Of a DNA stretch of 41,258 bases, positions 18,361 to 27,787 are shown piece after piece. The DNA lies in the NCBI RefSeq assembly GCF_000299575.1, contig NZ_AMGO01000013.1, positions 1 to 41,258 on the forward strand, given 5' to 3'. Below the pieces are notes generated by a model. The model had not been told where the DNA came from. It ran no database searches and worked only from the letters and a program-made list of their open reading frames with translations. Position numbers and translations under genes: made by a program. This stretch comes from Oceaniovalibus guishaninsula JLT2003 (GTDB lineage Bacteria > Pseudomonadota > Alphaproteobacteria > Rhodobacterales > Rhodobacteraceae). Position 1 is the first letter of the stretch. The number at the start of each line of letters is the position of its first letter.

Positions 18361-20562
18361 ATGACCGGCCTGCGTCTTGTCCTTGTCCTTGCCCTCGCGC
18401 TGCTCGGCGCGCTGCCCGCCGCCGCGCAGTCGGTCCTGTCTAACCTGCTGCCCGACATCGAGGCCGGCGCTCTGGTCGAAGGGGCCGACGCCTTCGGCCC
18501 TGTCCGCGACGACATGCCGGTGGCCCCGGTCCTGGCGGGCGGCGAGACGGTCGGATGGGCGTTCGTCACATCGGATTTCGTGTCCACCACCGGCTATTCG
18601 GGCAAGCCCATTCACACGATGGTGGCCATCGACGGCGATGCGCAGGTCATCGGCGCTCAGCTTGTAAAGCATTCCGAACCGATCATCCTGATCGGCATTC
18701 CCGATGCGAGGATGCGGGCGGTGGTGGCGGGATACCGGGGCCTCGATCTGGTGGCCGAGGCGGTGTCGGGCGGCACGGCGCACGAACTCGACATCATCTC
18801 GGGCGCGACAGTGACGATCATGGTGATCGACGATTCCATCGTGCGTGCCGGGCTGAAGGTCGCGCGCGAACTGGGTCTGGGCGGACTTGCTCCCGAAGCC
18901 GCGCCGACCGGCCCTCGATTCACGCTCGACCCCAAAGCAAAGGCCGCGGACGACTGGATGGCGCTGGAAGGCGACGGCACGCTGCGCCGGCTGTCGCTGG
19001 ATGTGGGGCAGGTCAACGCCGCCTTCGCCGCAATGGACGACCCGCGCGCCTCCGCCCGCGCGCTGACCGATCCACCCGAGACGACGTTCATCGAGATGCA
19101 GACGGCGCTGGTCTCGCACCCCGCGATCGCCCGCGCCCTGCTGGGCGAGGCCGAGGCGGAAAACCTGGCTGCCTGGCTGGACGAGGGCGATCACGCCATC
19201 GCGGTCTTCGGTCGCGGGCTTTATTCCTTCAAGGGGTCCGGCTATGTGCGCGGCGGCATCTTCGACCGCATCGTTCTGGTGCAGAACGATCTGTCGGTGC
19301 GCTTCCGCGACCGCATGCACCGCCGCATCAACACCGTCGCCGCCGACGGCGCGCCGGTCTTCAACGAGGCGGACATCTTCAGGATCCCCGCCGACAGCGG
19401 CTTCGATCCCGCGCAACCCTTCCGCATCCAGCTTCTGGTGCAGCGCGATGTCGGCGCGATCGAGCGGGTCTTCACCACCTTCGATCTGGGCTACGAGCTG
19501 CCGCAGCACTATCTGAGCCCCGTCGCCGCGCCAGCCGAACCGCCCGCCGCCGCGACCGCGCTGGCGACACAATCCGAAACCGACGCGCATCAGGCGCTGT
19601 GGCAGCGCATCTGGGAAGCGCGCACCGTCGATATCGCGATCCTCGGCGGGATGCTGGCGCTGCTGACGGCGGTGTTCTTCTTTCAGGGCGCGGCCACCCG
19701 CCACGAACGCGCGTTCTTCTGGTTTCGCATGGCGTTCCTGACCGTCACGCTGGTCTATCTGGGCTGGTACGCCAACGCGCAGCTTTCGGTCGTCAACCTG
19801 ATCGCGCTGGCCAATTCGCTGGTCACGGGGTTCAGCTGGCAGGCGTTCTTGCTGGATCCGCTGGTGTTCATCCTGTGGTTCGCGGTGGCCGCCGCGCTGA
19901 TCTTCTGGGGGCGGGGGGCCTATTGCGGCTGGCTTTGCCCCTTCGGCGCGTTGCAGGAACTGCTCAACCGGATCGGCCGGGCGCTGCACATCCCGCAATG
20001 GACGCTACCCTGGGGGCTGCACGAACGGCTGTGGCCGATCAAATACATGATCTTCCTCGGTTTGTTCGGCGTCTCGCTGGCCAGCGTCGAACAGGCCGAA
20101 CGTCTGGCCGAGGTCGAACCCTTCAAGACCGCGATCATCCTCAACTTCGTGCGCGCCTGGCCCTTCGTCGCCTATGCCGCGGCGCTGCTGATCGCGGGGC
20201 TGTTCGTGGAACGGTTCTTCTGCCGGTATCTCTGCCCGCTGGGCGCGGCGCTGGCGATCCCGGCGCGGATGCGGATGTTCGACTGGCTGAAGCGCTACCG
20301 CGAATGCGGCAACCCCTGCCAGACCTGCGCCATCCAGTGCCCCGTCCAGTCGATCCACCCGACGGGCGAGATCAACCCCAACGAATGCATCGACTGCCTG
20401 CATTGCCAGGTGCTCTATCGCTCGGAAACGACCTGCCCCGTGGTCATCAAGAAGCTGCGTCGCCGCGAAAAGATCGGCACCGTGCCCGACCTTGGGCGCA
20501 GCGTCGCGGGGCATCCCAACACCACACGCAAACCGCAACTCGAAGGGACATCCCATGTCTGA
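18361..20562 (+). CDS. nosR: NosR, flavin and iron-sulfur membrane protein for N2O reduction
   Basis: Membrane protein of 733 residues needed for electron supply to N2O reductase and for nos expression. A signal peptide (residues 1-23) precedes a periplasmic FMN-binding domain with DIISGATVT, where Thr about 150 is the expected covalent FMN site. Several membrane helices follow (from about residue 430), with the paired CP motifs [14 protein letters not shown] and [16 protein letters not shown]. The C-terminal cytoplasmic ferredoxin-like domain has [19 protein letters not shown] and [13 protein letters not shown]. The start at 18361 gives the signal peptide. It heads the nosRZDFYLX cluster. 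NosX, the ApbE-type protein downstream, is expected to flavinylate it (established for the family). Confidence 0.95.
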   Translation: MTGLRLVLVLALALLGALPAAAQSVLSNLLPDIEAGALVEGADAFGPVRDDMPVAPVLAGGETVGWAFVTSDFVSTTGYSGKPIHTMVAIDGDAQVIGAQLVKHSEPIILIGIPDARMRAVVAGYRGLDLVAEAVSGGTAHELDIISGATVTIMVIDDSIVRAGLKVARELGLGGLAPEAAPTGPRFTLDPKAKAADDWMALEGDGTLRRLSLDVGQVNAAFAAMDDPRASARALTDPPETTFIEMQTALVSHPAIARALLGEAEAENLAAWLDEGDHAIAVFGRGLYSFKGSGYVRGGIFDRIVLVQNDLSVRFRDRMHRRINTVAADGAPVFNEADIFRIPADSGFDPAQPFRIQLLVQRDVGAIERVFTTFDLGYELPQHYLSPVAAPAEPPAAATALATQSETDAHQALWQRIWEARTVDIAILGGMLALLTAVFFFQGAATRHERAFFWFRMAFLTVTLVYLGWYANAQLSVVNLIALANSLVTGFSWQAFLLDPLVFILWFAVAAALIFWGRGAYCGWLCPFGALQELLNRIGRALHIPQWTLPWGLHERLWPIKYMIFLGLFGVSLASVEQAERLAEVEPFKTAIILNFVRAWPFVAYAAALLIAGLFVERFFCRYLCPLGAALAIPARMRMFDWLKRYRECGNPCQTCAIQCPVQSIHPTGEINPNECIDCLHCQVLYRSETTCPVVIKKLRRREKIGTVPDLGRSVAGHPNTTRKPQLEGTSHV

Positions 20563-22495
20563 AGGCAAGAAACTGCCGATCACCCGCCGCAACCTGCTGG
20601 GCGCCACCGCCGGGGGCGCGGCGCTGGCCGGCGCGTTCGGATCGCGCGCCATGCTGACCGGAGGAGCCGCCATCGGCGCTGCGACCGTCGCGGGCACCAC
20701 CAGCGCGCGCGCCGCCGCCGGCGCCGAGGTGGGGCCAGGGCAACTGGACGAATATTACGGCTTCTGGTCGTCGGGCCAGTGCGGCGAGATGCGCATCCTC
20801 GGCATCCCGTCGATGCGCGAACTGATGCGGATCCCGGTCTTCAACATCGATTCCGCGACCGGCTGGGGCATCACCAACGAATCCAAGCGCATCCTGACCG
20901 AAGGGCTGACCGACAAGACCAAGGCCTATCTGGCAGCCAACGGTCTGGAATTTCCGCGCAACGGCGACCTTCACCACCCGCACATGTCCTTCACCGAAGG
21001 CACCTATGACGGCCGCTATCTGTTCATGAACGACAAGGCCAACACACGCGTCGCGCGGGTGCGCTGCGACGTGATGAAATGCGACAAGATCATCGAGATC
21101 CCGAACGCCAAGGGCATCCATGGCCTGCGTCCGCAGAAATGGCCGCGCACCAACTATGTGTTCTGCAACGGCGAGGACGAGGTGCCGATGGTCAATGACG
21201 GCCAGATCCTCGACGAACCCGACAAGTATGTGAACTTCTACACCGCCATCAACGCCGACGAGATGACGATCGCCTGGCAGGTGATGGTGACGGGCAACCT
21301 CGACAATACCGACTGCGACTATGACGGCAAATACGCCTTCTCGACCTCCTACAACTCGGAAATGGGCATGGACCTTGCCGGGATGACCGAGGCCGACATG
21401 GATCATGTCGTCGTCTTCAACATCGCCGAGATCGAGAAGGGGATCGAGGCCGGCGATTACCAGGAATTGAACGGCGTCAAGGTTCTGGACGGCCGCAAGG
21501 GGCAGAACAAGAACTATACCCGCTATGTCCCCATCCCCAACAACCCGCACGGCATCAACATGGCGCCCGACCGCATCCACCTGTGCGTGGCGGGTAAGCT
21601 GTCGCCGACCGTGTCGGTCATCGACGTTCGCAAGCTCGATGCGTTGTTCGAAAGCGATGTCGATCCGCGCAGCGTCGTGGTGGCCGAACCGGAACTGGGC
21701 CTCGGGCCGCTTCACACCTGTTACGACGGGCAGGGAAACGCGTTCACCACGCTGTTCCTCGACAGTCAGGTGGTGAAGTGGAACATCGAAAAGGCGATCC
21801 GCCTCTATAACGGCGAGGATGTCGATCCGATCATTACCAAGCAGGACGTGCATTACCAGCCCGGCCACAACTCGACCGTGATGGGCGAGACGCTGGAAGC
21901 CAGCGGCAAGTATTACCTGACGATGAACAAGTTCTCGAAGGACCGCTTCCTGAATGTCGGTCCGCTCAAGCCCGAGAACGAACAGCTTTTCGCCATCGAC
22001 GGCGACAAGCTGACGCTGATCCACGACGGCCCGACCTTTGCCGAACCGCATGATTCCATCATCGTCGATCCCAGCAAGGTGAACCCGAAATCGGTCTGGG
22101 ACCGCAACGATCCCATGTGGGCCGAAACCCGCAGGCAGGCCGAGGCGGACGGCGTCGATCTGGACGACTGGCAGGATACGGTGATCCGCGACGGCAACAA
22201 GGTGCGTGTCTACATGAGCAGCGAGGCGCCGCAATTCTCTCTCGACTCGTTCACCGTGCAGCAGGGCGACGAGGTGACGGTCATCGTCACCAACATGGAC
22301 GATATCGACGACCTGACTCACGGTTTCACCATGAACAACCATGGTGTCGCCATGGAAATCTCGCCGCAGCAGACGGCGTCGGTCACGTTCATCGCCGCCC
22401 AGCCCGGCGTCTACTGGTATTATTGCCAGTGGTTCTGCCATGCCCTGCACATGGAAATGCGCGGGCGCATGTTCGTCGAACCGAAATCGGCCTGA
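20555..22495 (+). CDS. nosZ: Nitrous-oxide reductase NosZ (clade I, Tat-exported)
   Basis: Periplasmic copper enzyme of 646 residues that reduces N2O to N2. The twin-arginine signal [15 protein letters not shown] (residues 8-22) marks Tat export and clade I. CuZ-site histidines include [13 protein letters not shown] in the seven-bladed propeller. The C-terminal cupredoxin domain carries CuA with DLTHGFTM and [12 protein letters not shown], giving ligands Cys624, Cys628, His632 and Met635. The start ATG 20555 follows AAGGGA and overlaps the nosR end by 8 bases. Longer in-frame starts upstream lie inside nosR and would bury the Tat signal. Length is normal for the family. Copper loading should depend on nosDFYL downstream, where nosF appears frameshifted. 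Confidence 0.97.
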   Translation: MSEGKKLPITRRNLLGATAGGAALAGAFGSRAMLTGGAAIGAATVAGTTSARAAAGAEVGPGQLDEYYGFWSSGQCGEMRILGIPSMRELMRIPVFNIDSATGWGITNESKRILTEGLTDKTKAYLAANGLEFPRNGDLHHPHMSFTEGTYDGRYLFMNDKANTRVARVRCDVMKCDKIIEIPNAKGIHGLRPQKWPRTNYVFCNGEDEVPMVNDGQILDEPDKYVNFYTAINADEMTIAWQVMVTGNLDNTDCDYDGKYAFSTSYNSEMGMDLAGMTEADMDHVVVFNIAEIEKGIEAGDYQELNGVKVLDGRKGQNKNYTRYVPIPNNPHGINMAPDRIHLCVAGKLSPTVSVIDVRKLDALFESDVDPRSVVVAEPELGLGPLHTCYDGQGNAFTTLFLDSQVVKWNIEKAIRLYNGEDVDPIITKQDVHYQPGHNSTVMGETLEASGKYYLTMNKFSKDRFLNVGPLKPENEQLFAIDGDKLTLIHDGPTFAEPHDSIIVDPSKVNPKSVWDRNDPMWAETRRQAEADGVDLDDWQDTVIRDGNKVRVYMSSEAPQFSLDSFTVQQGDEVTVIVTNMDDIDDLTHGFTMNNHGVAMEISPQQTASVTFIAAQPGVYWYYCQWFCHALHMEMRGRMFVEPKSA

Positions 22496-22499
22496 CGCC

Positions 22500-23831
22500 A
22501 TGCGCCTTGTCCCGATCCTGACGCTGTGTCTTGTCGCCGCCTTGCCTTGCGGGGCGGACGACATGCGCGTGGCGCCAGGGGCGGGCACGCTGGCAAATGC
22601 CATCGCCGGGGCGGATCCCGGCGATGTGCTGACGCTGGAAAGCGGCCGGTTCGAGGGCGCCATCGTCATCGACCGCCCGCTGACCGTCACCGGCCCCCAG
22701 GACGCGATCATCGACGGCATGGGGCAGGGCACGACGATCACCATCGACGCGCCCGACGTGACCCTGCGCGGCGTGACCGTCACCGGGTCCGGCATGAATG
22801 GCGAGGATCTCGATGCCGGGGTGAAGATCCTCGAGGGCGCCGACCGGGCTTTGGTCGAAGGCAACAGGTTGCTGGGCAATCTGCACGGCGTGGACGTGCA
22901 TGGCGGCCGCGACGCGCAAGTGCGCGGCAATGTCATCGAAGGCACGCGCGATCCGCGCATGAACGACCGCGGCAACGGGCTTTATGTCTGGAACTCGCCC
23001 GGCACGGTGCTGGACGGCAACGACGTGCGCTGGGGCCGCGACGGCATCTTCTCGAACGCCTCGCGCGGCGGTACGTATGTGAACAACACCTTCCGCGACC
23101 TGCGCTTCGCGGTGCATTTCATGTATACCAACAATTCGCTGGTGGCAGGCAACGTGTCGGTCGGCAATCACCTCGGCTATGCGATCATGTTCTCGAACCG
23201 GGTGGACGTGACGGACAACCTCAGCCTCGGGGATGCCGATCACGGCATCATGCTGAACTATGCCAACAATGCCGACGTGTCCGGCAACCTGGTCCGGGGC
23301 GGCACGAACAAATGCACGTTCATATACAATTCGCACAAGAATCTTATCTTCGACAACACGTTCCAGGGCTGCGGCATCGGCATCCACTTCACCGCCGGGT
23401 CCGAGCGTAACGTGCTGACCGGAAACGCCTTTGTTGGCAACCGCGAGCAGGTGAAGTATGTCGGCACCAAGGATGTGGAATGGAGCCACGAGGGCCGCGG
23501 CAACCACTGGTCCGACCACCCCGCCTTCGATCTGAACGGCGACGGAATCGCCGATAGTTCGTTTCGTCCCAATGACTTGATGGACCATATCCTGTGGTCG
23601 CAGCCCGCCGCCTCGCTGCTGACGGGAAGCCCCGCCGTCCAGTTGATCCGCTGGGCGCAATCCAGCTTCCCCGCCACCCTGCCCGGCGGCGTCATCGACA
23701 GCGCCCCCCTGATGACCGCCCCCGACAGGCCGGTTCCGCAGAAATATCAGGCGATGGAAGCCAAAGCGCTGGCCCGTCGCGCAGAAAGACACCCCGATGA
23801 CTTCGACATTGACGATCTCGCATCTCACTAA
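22500..23831 (+). CDS. nosD: NosD, periplasmic copper-site maturation protein
   Basis: Periplasmic protein of 443 residues needed with the NosFY ABC transporter to assemble the CuZ cluster of NosZ. A signal peptide (about residues 1-19) is followed by a right-handed beta-helix of repeated short strands with N-N ladders, for example VEGNRLLGNLHGVDVHGG, FMYTNNSLVAGNVSVGNHLG and GIMLNYANNADVSGN (NosD/CASH domain). The SVGNHLGYAIMFSNR region is typical. The start ATG 22500 lies 4 bases after the nosZ stop. The 3' end overlaps nosF by 35 bases, suggesting translational coupling. Length and composition are ordinary. Confidence 0.95.
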   Translation: MRLVPILTLCLVAALPCGADDMRVAPGAGTLANAIAGADPGDVLTLESGRFEGAIVIDRPLTVTGPQDAIIDGMGQGTTITIDAPDVTLRGVTVTGSGMNGEDLDAGVKILEGADRALVEGNRLLGNLHGVDVHGGRDAQVRGNVIEGTRDPRMNDRGNGLYVWNSPGTVLDGNDVRWGRDGIFSNASRGGTYVNNTFRDLRFAVHFMYTNNSLVAGNVSVGNHLGYAIMFSNRVDVTDNLSLGDADHGIMLNYANNADVSGNLVRGGTNKCTFIYNSHKNLIFDNTFQGCGIGIHFTAGSERNVLTGNAFVGNREQVKYVGTKDVEWSHEGRGNHWSDHPAFDLNGDGIADSSFRPNDLMDHILWSQPAASLLTGSPAVQLIRWAQSSFPATLPGGVIDSAPLMTAPDRPVPQKYQAMEAKALARRAERHPDDFDIDDLASH

Positions 23832-24694
23832 GACCTTCGACGGGACGCGCGCCCTGTCGGACGTGTCGCTGAACGTGATGCCAGGCGAGCGGGTGGCGTT
23901 GCTGGGCCATAACGGCGCGGGCAAATCGACGCTGATGAAGATCGTCCTCGGCCTTGTTCCCTGGGACGAAGGACGCGTTTCCGTGTGCGGCGGTGTGCCG
24001 GGCGGGACGGCCGCACGGCGACAAGTGGCCTATCTGCCCGAAAATGCGGCCTTTCATCCCGCGCTGACGGGTCTGGAACAGCTGCGCCAATACCTGCGCC
24101 TGCGCGGATTGCCATCATCCGAAGCGGCAGGGCTTCTGGGCCGGGTCGGTCTGGCGGATGCCGCGCACCGGCGGATCGGCACCTATTCCAAGGGGGATGC
24201 GGCAGCGGGTCGGTCTGGCGCAGGCGTTGATCGGCCATCCGCGTCTGCTGGTTCTGGACGAACCGACCAGCGGGCTCGATCCCGTTTCGCGGCGCGATTT
24301 CTACGAACTGCTGGACACGCTCGCCGCCGACGGTGCGGCGATCCTGATGTCCAGCCACGCCCTGACGGAAGTCGAGGCGCGCACCGACCGGCTGCTGATC
24401 CTGTCGGGCGGGCGGCTGGTGGCTGAAGGCAGTCTGGCGGAACTGCGCCGCGCGGCCGCGTTGCCCACCGCCCTGCAAGTGACGCCGCGCAACGGCCATG
24501 TCGCCGAGTTGGCATCCGACCTGGGCGGCGCGATCCGCGTTGGCGATCAGCTGCGCCTGTCCTGTTCGCAGGAAGACAAGCTGCCGATGCTGGCGCGCAT
24601 ATCCGCGATGGAGGATCGCATTGCCGATCTGGATGTGATTCCGCCCAGCCTCGAGGACATCTATAGTCACTTCAGCCGGAGGGACGGACAATGA
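23797..24694 (+). pseudogene. nosF: NosF ABC transporter ATPase, interrupted by a +1 frameshift
   Basis: ATP-binding subunit of the NosFY transporter that works with NosD in NosZ copper-centre assembly. The first part (from ATG 23797) has Walker A GHNGAGKST and the Q-loop region VAYLPENAAF. At 24192-24196 a run of five G follows AA in AAGGGGGATG. Four G would keep YSKG joined to MRQRVGLAQALIG, the ABC signature. With five, the first frame runs on to a stop at 24426 with unrelated residues, while the second frame carries the signature, Walker B LLVLDEPTSGLDP and the H-loop MSSHAL to the stop at 24694. The reading would be complete at about 298 residues with one base removed. It may be a real mutation, slippage or a sequencing error. 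Confidence 0.85.
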
Positions 24695-25515
24695 CCGGGC
24701 GTATCCTCGCCACGGCGGCGACCGAAATTCGGATCGCGCGGCGCAACCGCTGGGTGGCGATAGCGGTGCTGCTGATGGTCGTCTTTTCGCTGGTGCTATC
24801 GGCGGCGGGGTCGGCCCCGACAGGAGCGCTGGGCGCGGACCGGCTGTCGGTCACGGTCGCGTCGCTGACGTCGCTATCGGTCTATCTGGTGCCGCTGGTG
24901 GCGCTTTTGATGTCCTTCGACGCCATCGCCGGCGAGGTCGAGCGCGGCACGCTGCCGCTGCTTCTGACCTACCCCGTCGCCCGGTGGGAGTTGCTGGCCG
25001 GCAAGCTGCTGGCGCATCTGGCGATCCTGACCCTGGCGCTTGTCGCGGGTTACGGCGCGGCGGCCGGCGTTGCAGTGGCCCTCGACAGCGGGGCCGCCGC
25101 CGGGCTGCCTGCGCTCTGGCGGCTGACATGGACATCGGCATTGCTGGGAGCCACGTTCCTCGGCATCGGATATGCGCTGTCGTCCCTGGCACGCAGGCCG
25201 TCCGGCGCGGCGGGACTGGCCATCGGGCTTTGGCTGGGGCTGGTCGTGCTTTACGATCTGGGGCTGCTGGCGGCGGTGGTGGCCGACGATGGCGGCCGAT
25301 TCACCACCGATGTGTTCCCCTTCGCGCTGCTGGCCAACCCGGCCGATGCGTTCCGGCTGTTCAACCTTGCCGCGTCTCAGGCGACGGCCGCTTCGGCGGG
25401 CATCGGCGGCGCCGCGTCCAGCGTGCCGCTGTGGCAATCGCTGGCCTCGGTGTCGATCTGGCCGTTGGCGGCGCTGGGCCTCGCATCGCTGGCGTTCCGG
25501 CGGGTGGTGCCATGA
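24691..25515 (+). CDS. nosY: NosY, ABC transporter permease
   Basis: Integral membrane protein of 274 residues, the permease partner of NosF. About six hydrophobic helices are seen, and a cytoplasmic loop has DAIAGEVERGTLPLLLTYPVARWELLAGKL, the coupling region shared by ABC-2 permeases of the NosY type. The N-terminal EIRIARRNRWVAIAV precedes the first helix. It overlaps the nosF end by 4 bases (ATGA at 24691) and its stop overlaps the nosL start by 3, so the nos genes look translationally chained. It is intact, which makes the broken nosF upstream stand out. Confidence 0.93.
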   Translation: MTGRILATAATEIRIARRNRWVAIAVLLMVVFSLVLSAAGSAPTGALGADRLSVTVASLTSLSVYLVPLVALLMSFDAIAGEVERGTLPLLLTYPVARWELLAGKLLAHLAILTLALVAGYGAAAGVAVALDSGAAAGLPALWRLTWTSALLGATFLGIGYALSSLARRPSGAAGLAIGLWLGLVVLYDLGLLAAVVADDGGRFTTDVFPFALLANPADAFRLFNLAASQATAASAGIGGAASSVPLWQSLASVSIWPLAALGLASLAFRRVVP

Positions 25516-26072
25516 AGGGCGCGGTCGCCATACTGGCGCTGCTGGCGCTTGCGGGGTGCAAGGAAGATGCGGCGCAGGACGTAACGCCTTTGGCGTTGAC
25601 CCCGGCGGCGATCGGGCATTTCTGCCAGATGAACCTGATGGAACACGAAGGGCCCAAGGCGCAGGTGCATCTGGGCGGGCTGCCCGGCGCACCGCTGTTC
25701 TTCAGCCAGGTGCGCGACGCGCTGGCCTATGCGCGAATGCCCGAACAAACGCACGAGATCCTGGCGATCTGGGTGAACGACATGGGGGCCGACGGCGCGA
25801 CCTGGGCCGTGCCCGGCATCGACAACTGGATTGCCGCCGGGGACGCCGTCTATGTCCTTGGCAGCGACGCGGTCGGCGGCATGGGCGCGCCGGAAATCGT
25901 GCCCTTCTCGGACGCAGCCGCTGCCCGGTCCTTCGCCGATACGCATGGCGGGCGGGTCGTGACGCAGGACGCCATCCCCGACGATGCCGTGCTGGCTCCG
26001 GTCGCCATCGAACCGGACACCGAGGATACGGAATTCGAGCAACGCCTGCGCGCCCTGTCGCGCCGGAACTGA
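25512..26072 (+). CDS. nosL: NosL, copper-binding lipoprotein
   Basis: Outer- or inner-membrane lipoprotein of 186 residues that binds Cu(I) and delivers copper to NosZ. The N-terminal lipobox LALAGC places the lipidated Cys at residue 16. The family core has HFCQMNLMEHEGPKAQVHL with the Cys-X-Met metal motif, then FFSQVRDALAYARMPEQTHEILAIWVNDMG and PFSDAAAARSFADTHGG, as in NosL proteins. The start ATG 25512 overlaps the nosY stop (ATGA). nosX follows after 10 bases. Complete and ordinary in length. Confidence 0.93.
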   Translation: MKGAVAILALLALAGCKEDAAQDVTPLALTPAAIGHFCQMNLMEHEGPKAQVHLGGLPGAPLFFSQVRDALAYARMPEQTHEILAIWVNDMGADGATWAVPGIDNWIAAGDAVYVLGSDAVGGMGAPEIVPFSDAAAARSFADTHGGRVVTQDAIPDDAVLAPVAIEPDTEDTEFEQRLRALSRRN

Positions 26073-26082
26073 AAGGGATGCC

Positions 26083-26988
26083 ATGCCAAGCCGCCGCCGA
26101 TTCCTGATCGTGACCGCAGCCGCACTTGCGCTGCCCGCCGCGGCACGCGCGTCGTCCGTCCATATTTGGCAAGGCGTGGCGCTGGGCGCGCGCGCCACGA
26201 TCCGGTTGGACCATCCCGACGCCGCCGCGATCACGCACCGCGCCGGGGCCGAAATATCAAGACTCGAGGACGTGTTCAGCCTGTTCCGCCCCCAAAGCGC
26301 GCTGTGCCTTCTGAACCGCTCGGGCAGCTTGTCGGCCCCGCCTTTCGAGCTGTTGGAATGCCTGTCGCTGGCAGCGGCCGTGCATCTTGCCAGCGGGGGC
26401 CGCTTCGATCCGACGGTCCAACCGCTTTGGTCGGCCTGGGCGGACAGGGCGGGGCAGGGCGCGCCCGATACCGCGTCCGTGCGGTCGCTGCGGCGAAGGG
26501 GCGGCTGGGACGATGTCGTGTTCGGCCCCGATGCCGTGACGATGCGGCCGGGCATGGCGCTGACGCTGAACGGAATCGCGCAGGGTTATATCGCCGACCG
26601 CATCGCCGCGATGCTGAAGGCCGAAGGGTTGACGGATGTGCTGGTCGATACGGGCGAGATGACCGCGCTGGGGGGGCATCCGGACGGCGGGGCGTGGCCC
26701 GTGGGCTTTGGCAATGGCGACAGGACGACCCTGCGCGACGGGGCACTGGCAACCTCCGCGCCGCTCGGCACGACGTTCGATGCGGACGGCGCGGCGAGCC
26801 ACATCCTCGACCCGCGCACGGGCCATCCGGCAGCATCGCCGTGGCGCGAGATTACGGTCGCCGCCCCGTCGGCCGCGCTGGCCGATGCGGCATCGACGGC
26901 CGCCTGCCTGACGGCGACGCGCGAGGAAGCCGAAGAACTGGTATCGTGTTTGTCGAAGGTATCGCTGCTGCGGGCAATTCCCGCGTAA
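26083..26988 (+). CDS. nosX: NosX, ApbE-type FAD:protein FMN transferase
   Basis: Periplasmic flavinyltransferase of 301 residues that attaches FMN to a threonine of NosR. A signal with a Tat-like start (SRRRFLIVTAAALALPAAARA) is followed by the ApbE fold: EISRLEDVFSLFRPQSALCLLNRSG, FDPTVQPLW, TLNGIAQGYIADRIAAML, DVLVDTGEMTALG, and near the end SHILDPRTGHPA with the Asp/Thr metal site and ADAASTAACL. The ATG 26083 with AAAGGGA upstream is preferred over earlier in-frame starts inside nosL. It ends the nos cluster and converges on nirV with only 7 bases between the stop codons, leaving no room for separate terminators. Confidence 0.93.
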   Translation: MPSRRRFLIVTAAALALPAAARASSVHIWQGVALGARATIRLDHPDAAAITHRAGAEISRLEDVFSLFRPQSALCLLNRSGSLSAPPFELLECLSLAAAVHLASGGRFDPTVQPLWSAWADRAGQGAPDTASVRSLRRRGGWDDVVFGPDAVTMRPGMALTLNGIAQGYIADRIAAMLKAEGLTDVLVDTGEMTALGGHPDGGAWPVGFGNGDRTTLRDGALATSAPLGTTFDADGAASHILDPRTGHPAASPWREITVAAPSAALADAASTAACLTATREEAEELVSCLSKVSLLRAIPA

Positions 26989-26995
26989 GGCGCCG

Positions 26996-27766
26996 TCAGG
27001 ATCCGGCGCGGGGCGGTTCGCGGTCGCTGACCAGCCGCATGCCCAGATGGGCCGGGGGCGCTCCGACGGCGCAGCCGCCGCGCGCGGGGTCGCTTTCCAG
27101 GAACGGCATCGCGGCGGCATGTTCGCCCGCGACCCAGAAGGCCGGGCAGCGGTCGGGGTCGATGGCGCCTTGGCTGCCGGCATAGCAGTCGCGCGTCCAT
27201 TCCCACACCGATCCGTCCAGATCGCGGATGCCGGCCGGTGACGTGGACCAGCCGCCGGTCGGCCGTAGGGCGCGGCTTTTCCGCTCGGCCACCAGGTAGG
27301 ACGACGCCCAGGTCAGGCTGGGATCTCTGAAGATCGGATCGGGTTCTTCGGGCAGGACATCGGCGGCAAGGGTCTGCCATTCGGCAAGGTCGGGCAGGCG
27401 GAAGGGATGGCCAGACCGCCGGCTGATCCATTCGGCATACTGCACCGTATCGGGATAGCTGAGGCCCGTCGCAGGCATCGCCGCAGGGTTGGTCCGGGGC
27501 CGTACCGGCAGCGGGAAGCCGCATCCGCCGTCATCGAAACACCTGTTCCATTCCGCGACCGTCACCTCGTCGCGCTGGACCCATAGCCTGCGTTCGCCGC
27601 CGTCCGGGTCGGGCAGACGGGCTGCGACCGTCCGCGGCAGGACGGAAAGGTCGCGGTCGGGGCCGCGCGTCAGCGACACGGCCCCGACGATCACCCCCGC
27701 CGCCGCCAGCCCGGCAACGGCCATCACGGCCAGTTTCGGGGCATTCGCGGCGGCGAGGATCGTCAT
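26996..27766 (-). CDS. nirV: NirV, SUMF1/formylglycine-enzyme-like protein
   Basis: Protein of 256 residues with one N-terminal membrane anchor (LAVMAVAGLAAAGVIVGAV) and a periplasmic domain of the formylglycine-generating enzyme/SUMF1 fold: VTVAEWNRCFDDGGCGFPL, YPDTVQYAEWISRRSGHPFRLPDLAEW, GIRDLDGSVWEWTRDCY and a final HLGMRLV. It follows nirK by 21 bases on the same strand. This is the place of nirV in Rhodobacter sphaeroides 2.4.3 and other NirK denitrifiers, where it is not essential for nitrite reductase and its role is unclear. The catalytic cysteine pair of true formylglycine enzymes is not obvious, so I do not predict formylglycine synthesis. Confidence 0.88.
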   Translation of the reverse strand: MTILAAANAPKLAVMAVAGLAAAGVIVGAVSLTRGPDRDLSVLPRTVAARLPDPDGGERRLWVQRDEVTVAEWNRCFDDGGCGFPLPVRPRTNPAAMPATGLSYPDTVQYAEWISRRSGHPFRLPDLAEWQTLAADVLPEEPDPIFRDPSLTWASSYLVAERKSRALRPTGGWSTSPAGIRDLDGSVWEWTRDCYAGSQGAIDPDRCPAFWVAGEHAAAMPFLESDPARGGCAVGAPPAHLGMRLVSDREPPRAGS

Positions 27767-27787
27767 GGTCGTTACCTCAAGCAGGTG

